64,000 nt of DNA. Source: Chelonoidis abingdonii (taxonomy: Eukaryota > Chordata > Testudines > Testudinidae). Position 1 is the first letter of the stretch. Each line of letters begins with the position of its first letter. A program made the translations under genes and the position numbers. The notes under the pieces are model-generated. The model was not told the origin of the DNA. It did not search any database and saw only the letters and a list, made by a program, of their open reading frames with translations. Shown here piece by piece: positions 22,661 to 35,014 of the stretch. The DNA is taken from assembly GCF_003597395.2 (NCBI RefSeq), contig NC_133769.1:182454543-182518542 (forward strand), in the 5' to 3' direction.

Positions 22661-23366
22661 GATGCAAACATCTAGAAATAGCACCATTAGCATATGAATC
22701 CTATTTATCAAATCCCTAAGCACTTCAGATAAGAAATATTAGGGTTTCAGAATATGGAGGAGCTCTGTATGAATATATCAACTATTTGACAGTGGTAACT
22801 ATGCAGCAATACTTTAGAATCCTAGTATATCTGAGACTGGCATAACTATCAGATCTATGCAGATAATTTTAATGCAATGTCTCAACCAATGTGTCATATT
22901 TGAAGGATTGTGTATGCTATTAATATAAACAAGCTACATCAGTGGCAGCCAAAGTTGCATCAAGATCCGCCCCACCTACCTAAATCTTTGAAAGCCTGAA
23001 GATAGCAAATGAAGGGAAGTCTCCAGCATTCTTTGCCACCTGTCAACCAGTTTTGTTAATAACACACTCCATAAGGTATTCATTTTCATCTTCAACACAT
23101 ACTGAAAAGCAACACATACAATAGCTTCATACAACTCACTCTGTCACACACAACTTTGATTGTGACCTCATACTTTCTTGTGTCAACAGATCGATGCATT
23201 TGATTGTCACATAGTGCCTTCCCTTGGAAAGTTATTCTACTTTAACTGTTATTCTGCTTTGAACTGATGCACAAACCAGGTGCATTAGCTCAAAAAGCAA
23301 AAACAGACTCAAACCACTATCCATATTCTAATCCCTCCCAGAGGGCAAACAGCCGCGCTACGGTAG
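22661..23366. other. Unassigned stretch
   Basis: No gene or clear repeat recognised. Confidence 0.5.
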
Positions 23367-23374
23367 GTTACAAC

Positions 23375-23617
23375 CAGGGATGGATATAGGGGCAGGCCGA
23401 GGTGCTGGGCTCAGGGTGCTGTTTTTGTTCTGAGCGACAAAAGAGAAATGTATCATCTTATATGACAGGGATAAATCAGGCATGCAAATTATGCATCTAA
23501 GTCGTGAAATGGGCTACTAATGCAATAAAAATAAGGTATTGAGAAGTTTAACAAATGGAGAGGGGGCACCAATGACACACCTCCCCTGGGGCGCCATTTG
23601 GTTTAGGGCCATCCCTG
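23375..23617. mobile_element. 243-bp nonautonomous hAT-like element
   Basis: Exact GTTACAAC duplications flank it (23367-23374 and 23618-23625). The ends are CAGGGATGGATATAGGGGCA and a right end TTTAGGGCCATCCCTG, inverted over the first 8-9 bp. The interior is AT-rich and non-coding. Confidence 0.88.
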
Positions 23618-23659
23618 GTTACAACTGTATCCTCTAATATCTCTAGTGTCAGAGCACTA

Positions 23660-24690
23660 GGCCAGTGGACCTTTCTGTTGCTATGTCTACATGTTGCCAA
23701 TTCATTGTGCATAACTTCTATAAGACACACTGTTTTTGATCCATACATACAGTTAAAACTCTGGTCCAAATTCACATCATCTTGCATCTCTATTACTGCA
23801 ACATCCTTCTGACCAGCCTTGACAATGCAACCTTGACCCGCTTGTATCTATTCAGAATGCTTCTGCAAAGATGGTTCTCCTAATCTGTTGCTTTGATAAT
23901 TACCCCTCTCTCTTCATCCCTCTGCTGGCTCCGCCTTCTCTATCACAATTAATATTCATAATCTACTTGTCTTTACTTTCAAGGCCCTTCATAGCTTATC
24001 CCCACCTTCTCTCTCTCACTATTAAGATGTAATTTCTTGCCTCCAGTTGGACCCTCATGTCAGCCTTCAGAACCCACTTATTCAATTTTCAAACAAGCAC
24101 CTTCACACTTTCATCCAGGCTGTCCCTCGTGCTTGGGCGATGCCCCTGTAAAGATCTTCAAAACTAACACATCAAAATCCCTCTTTAATTCTCATTTTCT
24201 GTGATACCTACAAAACACTTGACAAGGTTAGGCTCCTGATGTACTGAGATCGCTATCACGCTGATCAATATTGTCTCATTATACTCCCATCTGTCTGTCT
24301 GTAGCCATCTGTTGTCTCTTGTCTTATACTTAGGGCTTGTCTATACTTACCGGTGGATCAATGCAAGGTGATCGATGCATCAGCAGTTGATTTAGTGGGT
24401 CTAGTGAAGATCAGTTAAATCAACCACAGAATGCTCTCCTGCTGACTCCTGTACTCCGCCTGAATAAGAACCACAAAGGGAGTCGATGGGAGAGCATCTC
24501 CTGTTGACATAGCATAGTGTGGACCCCACGGTAAGTAGATCTAAGTACGTCGACTTTGGCTGCATTATTCATTTAGATTGATCTCCCCCTGTAGTGTAGA
24601 CAAGGGATAGGAACCATTTTTGTTGGGTGCTTATACAGTGACTAGGACAGTGAGGGCCTGATCCATGACTGCATTAATACATAATAGTTA
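23660..24690 (+). pseudogene. LINE 3' end (L2/CR1 group) with C-terminal RT relic, interrupted
   Basis: Plus-strand pieces resemble the conserved C-terminal region of L2/CR1-group reverse transcriptases: YYCNILLTSLDNATLTRLYL near 23790-23850, then LVFTFKALHSLSPPSLS near 23970-24020. The 3' untranslated region follows (TGTCTGTCTGTAGCCATCTG near 24290) and resumes after the nested element at about 24607 (GTGAGGGCCTGATCCATGAC). A minus-strand copy of the same 3' end lies at 58700-58930. The frame is broken several times. Confidence 0.65.
24333..24606. mobile_element. Nonautonomous DNA element nested in LINE tail
   Basis: The inverted ends are GGGCTTGTCTATAC and GTGTAGACAAGGG. It separates two halves of the LINE 3' untranslated region. 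The junction lacks about 20 bases of the LINE consensus as I remember it, and no exact target duplication is visible. Confidence 0.65.
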
Positions 24691-25978
24691 ATAACATTGT
24701 GCCACCCTATATGCTTTGTCATTGTATAGATATATCTCCAATCCTGTCACTATAGAATATGCCAATATTGAAAACATTAATATTTAAACCATACTAACTA
24801 TTAATACAAAGTGTGTTTCTATTTTTAATGTTCATCCCAACTACTGATCACAGCATTTCTCACATGTAATTTCAGATCTCAGATTGATCTAGTAAATTTT
24901 AAAAGGCATCTGAAGAAAACAGGAAATGGTCTTTTCTTCACAATGTACTTTTTGAAATTATGTATTTTTTCCCTTCAAAAGGCCCTAGAACATTTGAGCA
25001 GTTCGTTATATACAATAACCATTTTCAACTCATCTTCTTATTGAAAACACAGATTTCATATAACATGTTCATCCCTGTCAAAATGAAAATCTTAGTATAA
25101 TCCTAACTACAGTGGTACAACTGGTTCACCTGAATAAGAAAGGTCAGTGGAAAATCATGAATCCCCTAACTTTTTAATGGTTTGTGCAGAATCAAAGAAT
25201 TCTAAAAGTTATATTGCCACCTTGTTCAGCTTCACATATAAATTCACAGTGTTAAACCAATGGGCTGCTGCTCCAGTGTTCACCTAGTCTTACAGAAAAG
25301 ATCTCCTGCCAAACACTAATAGCAACAAAAATGTGAACTTGCCTCTTTCAGATTGAAGAAAGATGTTAGTGCCTAGACAGAGGCATTTAAATGCTAATTT
25401 CATTAAGCAAAGTAATCAAACAAATAAAAAAAACCTCATCCAGAACCAAGAAACTTTGAAAACTTTGAGTTATATCAGTTCTCAGATTTTTTTTTACCAT
25501 CATGACCTACTTATATCTTAGTACATGAGCTTAGGCCTCACTTTGGTTTGTGCTAGAGAAAATACTCATAAGTAACAACTATTAATAAAATACTAGAATA
25601 CTAAATACCAAATTCTACTCCCTATTCTTTATGAAATAGACACACATAGATGAAGTGAATAGACATGTTTCTGCGTGCACAGCTTATATGATTGTGGGAA
25701 GCTTGACCCAAACTGAATTTGTAGTGTGAACTGTGAGTTCCACAAGAGTAAACAGACTGGGAGTAGAGAATGGGGATATCAGGGCTATGGGGGCTGGTAG
25801 GGGTGGAACAGCAGGAGAAGGGAAACAGGCTGTTGATTGGGGGGAAAGGAGTGTGAAGATAGGGTCTGCAAAGGGGAACAGGCTGGGGTAGAATGGGGCT
25901 CCAGTGGAAGCTTTCAGCCTGGGCTTAGCTGAAAGTGTTTTCCTCAGGATCCTGCCACCTCTCTCTCTCCTCCCCAAG
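24691..25978. other. Unassigned AT-rich stretch
   Basis: No gene or repeat recognised. Confidence 0.5.
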
Positions 25979-25983
25979 GGCTC

Positions 25984-26800
25984 TGTCATAAACATTCAGA
26001 TGAGGGAGCATAAAATCCTTCCTAAGCAGCTGTACTAAGCCTTTACCTGTAAGGGGTTAAGAAGCTCAAATAACTTGATTGGCACCTGATCAAAAGGACT
26101 AATAAGGAAATAAGATGCTTTCAGATCTGGGGGAGGGGCAGGGGAGGAGGTTTTGTTTGTGCTCTCTTTGTTTGTTCCCTCTCCAGACAGAGAGAGAGAC
26201 CAGGCAGGTAAAACATCTCCTAAAAACATGCCTGAAATGATCTATATAAGGTTACAAAAATTGTAAGTAAGGGCAAGGAAATACATTAGATTCACTTGTT
26301 TTAGCTTTTGAATTTTCCCTATGCTAAGAGGTCGTTTTAGTTCTGTTTTTGTAACTGTGAAATTGAGTCCAAAATAAATAAATTTTATTATTACGTTGTA
26401 AAGTTACCTTCCATCTTGATTTTGCAGGTGTGATTCTTTTACTTTTTTCTTTATAATAAAGCTCTTCTTTTAAGAACTTGATTGATTTTAGTATTCTAAA
26501 GATAAAGGGTCTGGTTTGTACTTACATTAAAGGCAATTGGTTAGTATATTATTCTCAAGCCTCCCCAGGAAAGAGGATGAAAGGACTAGGGGAATAGGGC
26601 TCCAAGTGGCCCCCCTCCCCACTTTTTGTTTAAATCACTTGGTGGTGGCAGCAATACCGTCCAAAGACAAGGAAAGGAATTTGTGCCTTGGGAAAGTTTT
26701 TAACCTAAGCTGGTGGAATATAAACTTGGGGTTGGGGTGTCTTTCATGCGGGTCCCCACATCTGTGCACTAGACTTCAGAGTGGGGAGGAAACCTTGACA
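25984..26800 (+). mobile_element. Solo LTR of a Ty3/gypsy-type element
   Basis: The LTR is 817 bp, starting TGTCATAAAC and ending CCTTGACA, flanked by exact GGCTC duplications (25979-25983 and 26801-26805). It contains TTACCTGTAAGGGGTTAAG near its start, an AATAAA-type region near 26370-26460, and GGTGGCAGCA near 26640. Its start resembles the LTRs at 35015-35891 and 55331/57152. A solo LTR is the usual result of recombination between the two LTRs of a full element. Confidence 0.9.
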
Positions 26801-26805
26801 GGCTC

Positions 26806-27765
26806 CATGCTGGTTTGGCACCAGCACAGGGAGGACAGAGAGCAAAGAATCTTCCTGTAATCAATGCTATCTTCTCACTGTAGCCTCCAGTGAACAGGAG
26901 GAGTCAGTGTAGAGAAAAGCGTTCTCACTCCCGGCTGCCCTACTGGCTGGATACATGATAATCCAGAAGGGTTTCAGGGATGCATACAGGAAACCAAAAA
27001 TTAATAGGAGAGAAGCATACTGCATTTTCTTATTTTCTAGATTGTAAATAAAGACATGAATTTCAGACACAAACCAATACATTGTTTGCCTGTGTTAAAT
27101 AACTCCTGAAGAAAAAAATAGGAGGAGAAAGGGTACCTGGGAATCTCCATAAGTTGATATACAGAGTTTCTGACATCATCCTTTTGTGAGGGAAGAGTGT
27201 GCAAGTCATAATGGGGCAGAAACATGGCTTGGTATCTGTAGGGAAATCTTGTGGAGGTCTTGAACGTCCACATTATTCACCAGAATCCATTACCACTTAG
27301 CCATGCAGGTCCCTCAGGTTACTAGCTCAAGTCACTTTGCAGCATCTATTCTCCTGATTTATTTTATTTGTATCTATGTGGAATGCCTAATATTTCTCTC
27401 TCTCTCTCTCTCTCTTTGGTTGGTGTGAGAAACACTCTTGATTCCCTATATCATTTTGGTTACCCACTGAAGTACTGTCTCTTTCTATAACATGGTGGTT
27501 TTTAATAAAAGCAATGCAAACTGTATGGAGTATTCCAGATCTAGCTTCTCTGTTCCAGTTCAGTGATACTGCAGAGGAATTTTTTCTTATATTTGATACA
27601 CTATATTCTGGCGTGCAGAAATGGATGTATTTTTCACTGCTGTTGAGTAGTGTGCTGAAAGATTTAAAACTTTATACACTGACATTCGAGAACCTTTTCT
27701 TGATCAGCATTTAGGAACATATTACTGTTGGGGGTATATAGTATATTCCCTTTTCATTTGATGTT
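26806..27765. other. Unassigned stretch with a CT microsatellite
   Basis: A run of CT dinucleotides lies at 27396-27416. Nothing else recognised. Confidence 0.6.
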
Positions 27766-28150
27766 GTTTGGTTTTTTTGTTTGTTTTCTGTTCCCTGGAC
27801 TTGTTACCTCACATTTCTCTACACGGACTTGCATAAGCCATTTATGTGCCCTTGATACTAATCTTTTCAAGACTTTGTGAATTATACTGTCTTCCTCCTT
27901 TGTGTTGACTGACCCTTTCCCTCCTCCTAAGTTTTGTACCATCAGCAAATTTCATCACCTTACCTCTTGCTCCTACATCAATTGAACAAAATTGGCTGTA
28001 ATACTCTTGTAGCACTCCTCTAGTCACCTTTCTCCAACCCAAACTGCTTTCCCAATATATATTCGTTCAGATACGGTACACTTTCAACTCTATGATCTCT
28101 TGAAGCCAAACAAAATCAAAGACAACATTCTGTACTCAGGAAAGAATATG
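27766..28150 (-). pseudogene. CR1 reverse transcriptase relic
   Basis: On the minus strand, 28042 to 27842 reads GWRKVTRGVLQEYYSQFCSI and then GKVMKFADGTKL. This is the CR1 RT region that normally carries the catalytic FADD box, here FADG. It continues in another frame with RAHKWLMQVRVEKCEV near 27800. The copy is truncated at both ends and inactive. Confidence 0.75.
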
Positions 28151-28887
28151 TATATATAGTAGAGCCTAAACAGCTGAAATCACTCACTTTGTCACTTCCT
28201 TGCTTTCCTCACTGCTTCTATTCATATGTACTATAGTCTGTCACTTTCATTCAAATTCAAGCTTGTCCTTTTTTTCACTTCATTCATTATGTCCATATGC
28301 TACTCTTAGTGATCTTGTAAATATCCTTTCTTCTACTACTACTACTAATTGCACTGCAACAGTGCTTCTCATGGTTTTGAAAACTTTAGATAAGGATCCA
28401 GAGCAAATTGCTGCTGTCCAGGTACAGCTTCCCTTTGTCCCAAGCAAAGTATGTCAGATTAAACAAATATTTTTTTTCTAGTTTCATTTTAACAATTGAA
28501 GTGAAATAAGAACTTCCTAGGTATTTTCCTGTTTTGAGTAATAGATGACAAATACATAACTTTAAAAAACCATAATCAATGGATAGACAACATTTTTGGC
28601 ACTAGTCAGAATTTTAGCTAGAGAGATGGAATCATACTCAAGTGGCTAACCTTCATGTAAACTGGATATAAAAGTAAACAAAAGTGGGGAAAACGGCTCC
28701 AAATTTTGAAGCAGAGCAAAGAGAGGGAGAACGAGAGAAACACCTTTTTGTTTACAGTGAGTCAACTCATGCATGTCATACTCATGCTAGTTGTCTTATA
28801 TACATCAGTGGGACTACTTGCATACATAGGATCAACAGGATTTGGCCAAATACCTGGTGAAAAAGTATGGCTGGTCTTCTTGTTGTT

Positions 28888-29075
28888 GAGGCACTAGACA
28901 TGGACTCAGGATATCTAGGTTGTGGTCCCAGCTCTGACCCTTGGGCAAGTCACTTAATATATCTGTGCCTCAATTCACCATCTGTAAAATGGGGATAATA
29001 TTTTCATATCTTATATGGATACTGTAGGGATAAATAAATGAATACTTGTTAAATGCTTAGATACTATGATGATGT
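28888..29075 (+). mobile_element. MIR-type SINE
   Basis: The segment includes GACTCAGGATATCTAGGTTG, CTTGGGCAAGTCACTTAA and TGTAAAATGGGGATAATA, the core and 3' part of a MIR (CORE-SINE) element. It is diverged and lacks a clear tRNA-like head. Non-coding. Confidence 0.8.
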
Positions 29076-30804
29076 GATCCACAGAAAAGTCTGCAAAACA
29101 AACTAGAATCCCAGTGCACTGGACTATTATCAGCTCTCTGATGATAATATATATTTTAAATGAAGAGAACTGTAATAATCTTCTATATGAGCCACATCAT
29201 TCCTGAGACCTGCAGTCCTATTGTTTGCCTTTTTATTACTGATCATTACTAAATATATCAGTGAACTTAGTGGATCTCCTCTTTGCTATTGTTTTCTAAG
29301 GTCTCCAACTGAGCAAAACACTTAAGCCCATTGTTAATTTTAAGCATGTGAGTATCCTATTGACTCCTGCACCCCTAATCCTGCATGCTGTTCCGTAGGG
29401 GTGAACCTGTGCACTTGCTTGGAGCTGACTAGATGGGTGTTAGGATCTGTCCAGATGGAACAATTTGAAGAATCAGTGCCTATGAAATTTCACCCTGTGG
29501 TATGAATTTCCTGAAGTAGCTACTTTATTATACAGGAGCCAAGTAACAGAAAGAAAAATGCAAAAGAATAATATCTGTCAGTGTTCAGTGTATAGCAAAT
29601 AGAGGGTTATCTTTTTCATCCATATCAATTGAGTCTTACTGTCTGTTTAAGAAGAGGGGAAATACTACAGTGTGTACTGGCTAAAGAATACTTTAAACAT
29701 TTATATGTGATAGTCTTTACAAGGATCCCAACATTAATGGGAATATAGACTACTTTAGTTTGAATGGAGGCTCCAGCTTGCCTATGTATGCTATCAGTGT
29801 TTGGAATGCTTATACAGAGAATCCCACATAAAAATATTTAAAGTATTCACCAGGTTGCAAACACCTATCATTTAGAGAACAAACTGCTTTATTGGTAAGA
29901 ACATAATCAACTTTTAGAGGAAGTAAAACTTTTGCTGAACACTAATAGATGGAAAAAAATGCATACCTGAATAAATTCTGGTTCAATGAGTCCTCTGTCT
30001 CTGCATCCCCGCACTGATAGCAGGGATAAGATACTAGGAGAAAATACTGAAAATGGGAATAATATGATTAAATCAGAAAAAAAAATCTCTTAAAATCAGA
30101 GAAGTAATATACTCACAACCTTCAATCACTTTGTGGGGCCTAGGTATTGGAATACAAATTGTATCTATGTGGAAAATTAGATTCTTTCACTTGTCTGCAG
30201 ATTAGATTCTGCATTTATTGTTAAGGGTGCAGTTTCATTTTTAGGGCTTTTCCCTGCCATTATCATTTGATATATAAATAATTTAAGTATACTTTATTTT
30301 CTTATATATTATTCCAAAAACAGTGTTTTCTACTTGGTGAGAGTGGGGAGAGGAAACAAGGGAGGGTAGATCCTAGAAAGAAAAAAATGGAATCTGGACA
30401 TGGTGGAAATTATGAATTTACCCAAAAGGAACAATTTGAATAGCTTCCCTTTTTCTACATTGTCACTTCCCATAGAAATAAAAGTGATCTAGAGTCTTAA
30501 TTTGAGTTCCAACTTAGTGCAATGCAGTGACTGTACTTTCATACTCATCATGATAGAAAACACTTAAAGCAGAAGAGCAACAAACACTAATGTCTGATTG
30601 TCCAGGATAGAATAGTTACAAAGAGTAACTTCCCCACTACCCCCATTTGTGCTTCATAGGAAGGTTTTGGCTTTTTCACACTGATGGTCCGCAGTGCAAT
30701 TATATATGAATTTGTAACATCAATGTTGCTTTACTCATACAAGTTCCACATGGGGCTGCACTTTGAAGACCACTCAAATTTCCTGTTTTATAGAATGTAG
30801 CTGC
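29076..30804. other. Unassigned AT-rich stretch
   Basis: No gene recognised. Weak palindromic similarity to the 41026 repeat occurs near 29300-29400. Confidence 0.5.
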
Positions 30805-30995
30805 CCCCTTATTAAACATTATTTCCTACGGAGAGACCAATATACCTGTACTCTCTTGTCTAGTGTCCATTAGCTTCCAGTGGATAATTTGTTTGTGATT
30901 TATACAGCCCTTAGTTTAGGTGTCTGACCTTGCTTTACATTTCCCTTCTATTTGGTTTTCTCTTTTCTTCCTGTTTTTTTTGGGGGGTGGTGGGA
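30805..30995 (+). repeat. 191-bp direct repeat, left copy (flank of gypsy element)
   Basis: From CCCCTTATTAAAC to GTGGTGGGA this matches 35892-36082 with about six or seven differences. It ends where the gypsy RT sequence begins. It is ordinary flanking DNA, with no LTR or coding sequence. Confidence 0.9.
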
Positions 30996-31640
30996 AGTAC
31001 ATTAAATTCATACACCCCCACATGGGTGACGAAGGCTGACCTTTCTTTGGCAGGTTCATCTAGCGGTACTTGCCAGTACCCCTTGGTTAAGTCTATTGTA
31101 GAGATGAACTGGGCACGTCCCAACTTCTCCAATAGCTCATCAGTGCATGGCATTGGATAGTTGTCTGGACGAGTTACCGCATTTAGCTTACGGTAGTTCA
31201 CGCAAAAGCGTATTTCCCTATCTGGTTTGGGTACCAGAACCACTGGAGATGCCCATGCACTGGTAGATGAGTGGATTATACCCATCTGTAGCATGTTCTG
31301 GATCTCCCGTTCTATAGCAGCTTGGGCATGAGAAGACACCCGGTAGGGTGGTGTTCTAATTGGGTGAGCATTACCTGTGTCAATGAGTGGTATGCCTGTT
31401 CAGTCCGTCCTGGAGTGGCTGAGAACAATGGGGCGAAGCTAGTGCACAGCTCCTTGATTTGTCGCCGCTGCAGGCGTTCCAGGGTGGTTGAGAGGTTCAC
31501 CTCTTCCACGCCACCGTCCTTTTTTCCCGTAGTAGAGACACCGTCAGGCCACTCAGCGTCATCTCCTCCCTGGACTGTAAACTGACAAACCTGTAAGTCT
31601 CTGGAATAAAAGGGCTTGAGAGAATTAACATGGTACACTT
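30996..31640 (-). pseudogene. Gypsy RT, N-terminal part, with upstream linker
   Basis: Frame 31339 to about 30996 reads IEREIQNMLQMGIIHSSTSA, WASPVVLVPKPDREIRFCVN, YRKLNAVTRPDNYPMP and LTKGYWQVPL: RT motifs 1-3 of the gypsy type. It ends at YEFNVLP, before the catalytic YLDD box. The frame just upstream (31638 to 31312) holds YHVNSLKPFYSRDLQV, the end of integrase, then LERLQRRQIKELCTSFAPLF, a spacer leading into RT. A frameshift near 31330 separates them. Confidence 0.88.
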
Positions 31641-31666
31641 TGGGTTTTAGTGAGGAATTGGAAATG

Positions 31667-32660
31667 CTATGAGGTAGTTAACAGCTCCCAGGCGCTCTTG
31701 GACCGTGAATGGCCCTTCCATGATGCTTCCATCTTATGGGCCTGTTGCGCCTTCAAGACCATAACCTGGTCTCCTACCGTGAAGGAACGTTCTCTGGTAT
31801 GTTTATCATACCAGGCCTTTTGCTCTTCCTGAGTATCCTTTAGGTTTTCTGGCAAGGCTATAAGAGCTGTTTTTGTCGGAGGGTGCTTTGTAGGTTGCTT
31901 ACAAAGTCCAGAATGTAGTTCGGAGAAGGCGTAAACCCCTCCCATTGCGCTTCACCAACTGTAATGGCCCCTTAACCTCGGTGCCATACACAAGTTCAAT
32001 GGTGAAAACCCTAAAAGAGATGTGTACAAGCCTGTAGGCAAAAGCACTGCTGCAACACTAGGTCCCAATCATTGGAGTGTTCGTTGACAAACTTATGTAT
32101 CATCTGGCCCCCAAAGTTCCATTAAACCTTTCGACCAGGCCATTGGTTTGATGGTGGTAAGGGGTGGCAACCAAGTGATTCACCCATGAGTTCCCACAGT
32201 CCTTTCATGGTTCCTGCCAGGAAATTAGATCCTGAATCTGTAAGAGATGTCGGAGGGCCAACCTACCCTGTGCCAAAATGTTGTTAGGGCCTGGCACACA
32301 GCTTTAGCCCTGGTGTTGCCTAGAGCTACTGCTTCGGCCATCGGTAGCAAAGTCCATGAAGTCAGACGTACTGCTTTCCTCTGAGGCATCTTTCTTGGGA
32401 AGGACCCAGAATATCCTCCGCTACTCGCTGAAATGGGACCTCAATTATGGGCGAGTGCTGGAGAGAGGCCTTGACCAGATCTGGCCGCTTTCCCACTCTT
32501 TGGCACACCTCACAAAACCGGACATACTTGGCAATGTCCTTGCCCATCCCCTCCCAGTGGAAGGACTTCCCCAACCTGTCTTTGGTTCTGTTCACCCCAG
32601 CATGGCCACTGGGATGATGTATGGTCTAAGCTTAAGAGATTCCCCCGGTACTTAGTTGGA
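31667..32660 (-). pseudogene. Gypsy integrase
   Basis: The zinc-binding domain is at 32595-32440 (FCEVCQRVGKRPDLV supplies the CC pair; the HH pair is in another frame near 32640). The catalytic core spans about 32340-32000, with AVALGNTRAKAVCQALTTFW and a DSGSNF site disrupted by a one-base deletion. The C-terminal part is at 31945-31667 (EEQKAWYDKHTRERSFTVGD, VMVLKAQQAHKMEASW). Multiple frameshifts make it inactive. It lies upstream of RT in the same strand. Confidence 0.82.
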
Positions 32661-32738
32661 ACCACCAACTGTTTTTGCGGCTTCGCCATTCTTCCTGGGT
32701 CCACCAGAATAGAATCTCCTTGTAAAAGCCTCTGGGTT

Positions 32739-34540
32739 CTATAACAAACCAGGATCGGTTAGAAGAGCTGAGAGGCGTGGGTGCTCTATGCCGCTGCCCA
32801 GCTTTCTGAAGGCTTCATCGGCTTCCTGCTCAGTCTGGAACTGTTCCCTTGAGGCTGGAGACACCAGTTCTTCCTTAGACTGTGGACTTGGGCTTGGTCC
32901 CCTTGGAAGCGATTGTAGGTGATGGGTTGTTTCGTGCCTGTGGTGAATCGCTCTCCGCTGGTGCACCTGTGGTGATTTATGTCCGGCTGGCCTTTTGGGT
33001 TATGGTTGTTTGTTGCTTCTGCCAGTTCAGGCTCCGCTGGTGCCCTCTGGCGTGAGGTTGAGATGTGGTTGCAATCGCTGGCGCGGTTGCGTTCCAGTTC
33101 CGGGCCTGGGACTGGAGGTGCTGTGGCTGTTCCAGTCGATGGCATGATCCGGTGTCCACTACCTCTGTCTGGGTCTCTGGATCACACAAGCACGGTTCCC
33201 TGTGGGACGGCTCAGAACAGAATGGTCGGGGAGCTTGCCTGTTTGGCTCATGTAACCATTCCCACTCTCTTGGCCTGCTTCACCTGGTGGCCAAGTTCTC
33301 CCCCAGTAGCATGGGGATGGAATAATTGCATAGAACTGCAAAAGTCCACATTCCTGACCAGCCTTTGTACTGGCAGGCAGTTCAGCTGTAGGCAAGTCTA
33401 CAGCTTGTGACATGAAGGGGTAAATGGTCACTTTGGCCTTTGGGTTGATGAGTTTGGGTCCACGAAGGATGTGGTCAGCTGACCACTTGTGCCCCCGTGT
33501 CTCTCCACGCGGTAACCTTCTTCCGCCCATCTCAATTTTCCCTTCGCTCCAAGGGGATTTGAGAGGCATCTGGGCCTGGGATCTTGGTGTGATGGTGGGT
33601 AATGACTTGTACTCGGTTGGGGTTTTGGGCAGTTGGCCTATATGTCCAGTTCATTACACTTAAAGCACTCCAGCTGACTGGTCACTGGGTCGAGAGTGAG
33701 TTACTGGAGACTGGTGAGGTGGAAGAATAGGGTGTCTGTGGCTTTCCTTGGGTTCCCTGTTGTAGGGTTTTTGTCGGTGTGCCCCCATGGGTGATTCATT
33801 TCCCTTGACAGTAGGTTTCTTGCTGTTCTGCCACTTCCATCCATTTGGCTCCAATCCTCTCCGCCTTGGTTTGGGTTTCCATCTTGATTTTGTACCGTGT
33901 TAGTCCTCAGACCATCCAAGAACTGCTCCATTTGTTGAGGAGTGCAGTTCATCAGGGATTTAACAGGTTCTGATATCCATGCCTCTATATTCTTTCCACG
34001 TAGTAGGCGTGTCTGGGAAATGACACATCTGGTTTCCACTTTTGGGTCTGAAATGCCGACAGGCATGATCCGGGGTTCGTCCCCATTCTGAATCTGGCGT
34101 TGGTTTGAATATTAGTATTCTTGTTTTGCTCTCATTATCCTACGTCTTTAATCCACTGAGCTTGACCTCAGCTCTACCATGTTACTGGTCTTCAGGGATT
34201 CTCGTATCCAAGGCAGGCTCTTTCAAAATTTGCTTAAACCTCACTGTCATCACCTGCTTGTAGGTTGAATTTCTTGTGATGTGGACAATCATTGGTAGGG
34301 TTGTTAGGACTGCTGAGCATGCTGCCTTGCCTGCACTAACTCCGATTCATGCTTTCTCTGTTTTTCTCTCTCACTTTTTCTTCTTTGTTGTTTTTCTTTC
34401 TTGTTGGTGTTTTTCTCCTCTTCTCGTTGGGGGGTTGCATCTTTGGCTGTCTTGTTCTCTTTTATGTGGCGTGGATCCTGGCTGCTGTTCTCATTTGTAG
34501 CTGCCATTTTATTGTTGTGTTTTTCTTTCAGCTCCATCTC
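32739..34540 (-). pseudogene. Gypsy gag and following region
   Basis: At the right end is a lysine/glutamate-rich N-terminal frame (34537-34304, with KNTNKKEKQQRRKSEREKQ), likely helical. Next is a capsid-like frame (34066-33701, with IEAWISEPVKSLMNCTPQQM). A zinc knuckle is decipherable across frames near 33660-33640 (ECFKC). The part from 33570 to 32739 may include protease but I see no intact DTG motif. Gag normally forms the intracellular particle. Confidence 0.65.
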
Positions 34541-35014
34541 TTTTTGTTTATTTCTAGGTCTTGTCGTTTTTTTCCATGTTTCGGTTTGGTCTGCATTTTG
34601 GGCTCTCTGACTAGTTTTTCCCTGGAATGATTCCTGTTTTCTTGTGTGGGTGCTCTTGGTTTTATTGTCTGAACTGCTGTTTCTCTCTGCCTGCTTTGGT
34701 TTGCACCGTGCCTTTTTTTTTTAATTCTTCTAGCCTTAAAAAAAAACCCACTTTTATTTGCATGTGTGTTTTCGCTGGGGGTACTTGACTCACAGTCTCA
34801 GTTCTATTGTTTAACAAAAGACCCTTTGTCAAACCTTTAATGATTCCTTGCTTATATGCAAGCAAACTGAGCAACGAGAGAAACAGAAAAAAAAAAATAT
34901 TTCTCTCTGGCTCCTTTCAAATCCAAACCTTTCTCTCTTTAAGCCCTAGCAGAGAAAGAAAAATAATATTCCTACTGGCTTCTGGATTCTTATCTTATCC
35001 ACCGCTAGCCAACA

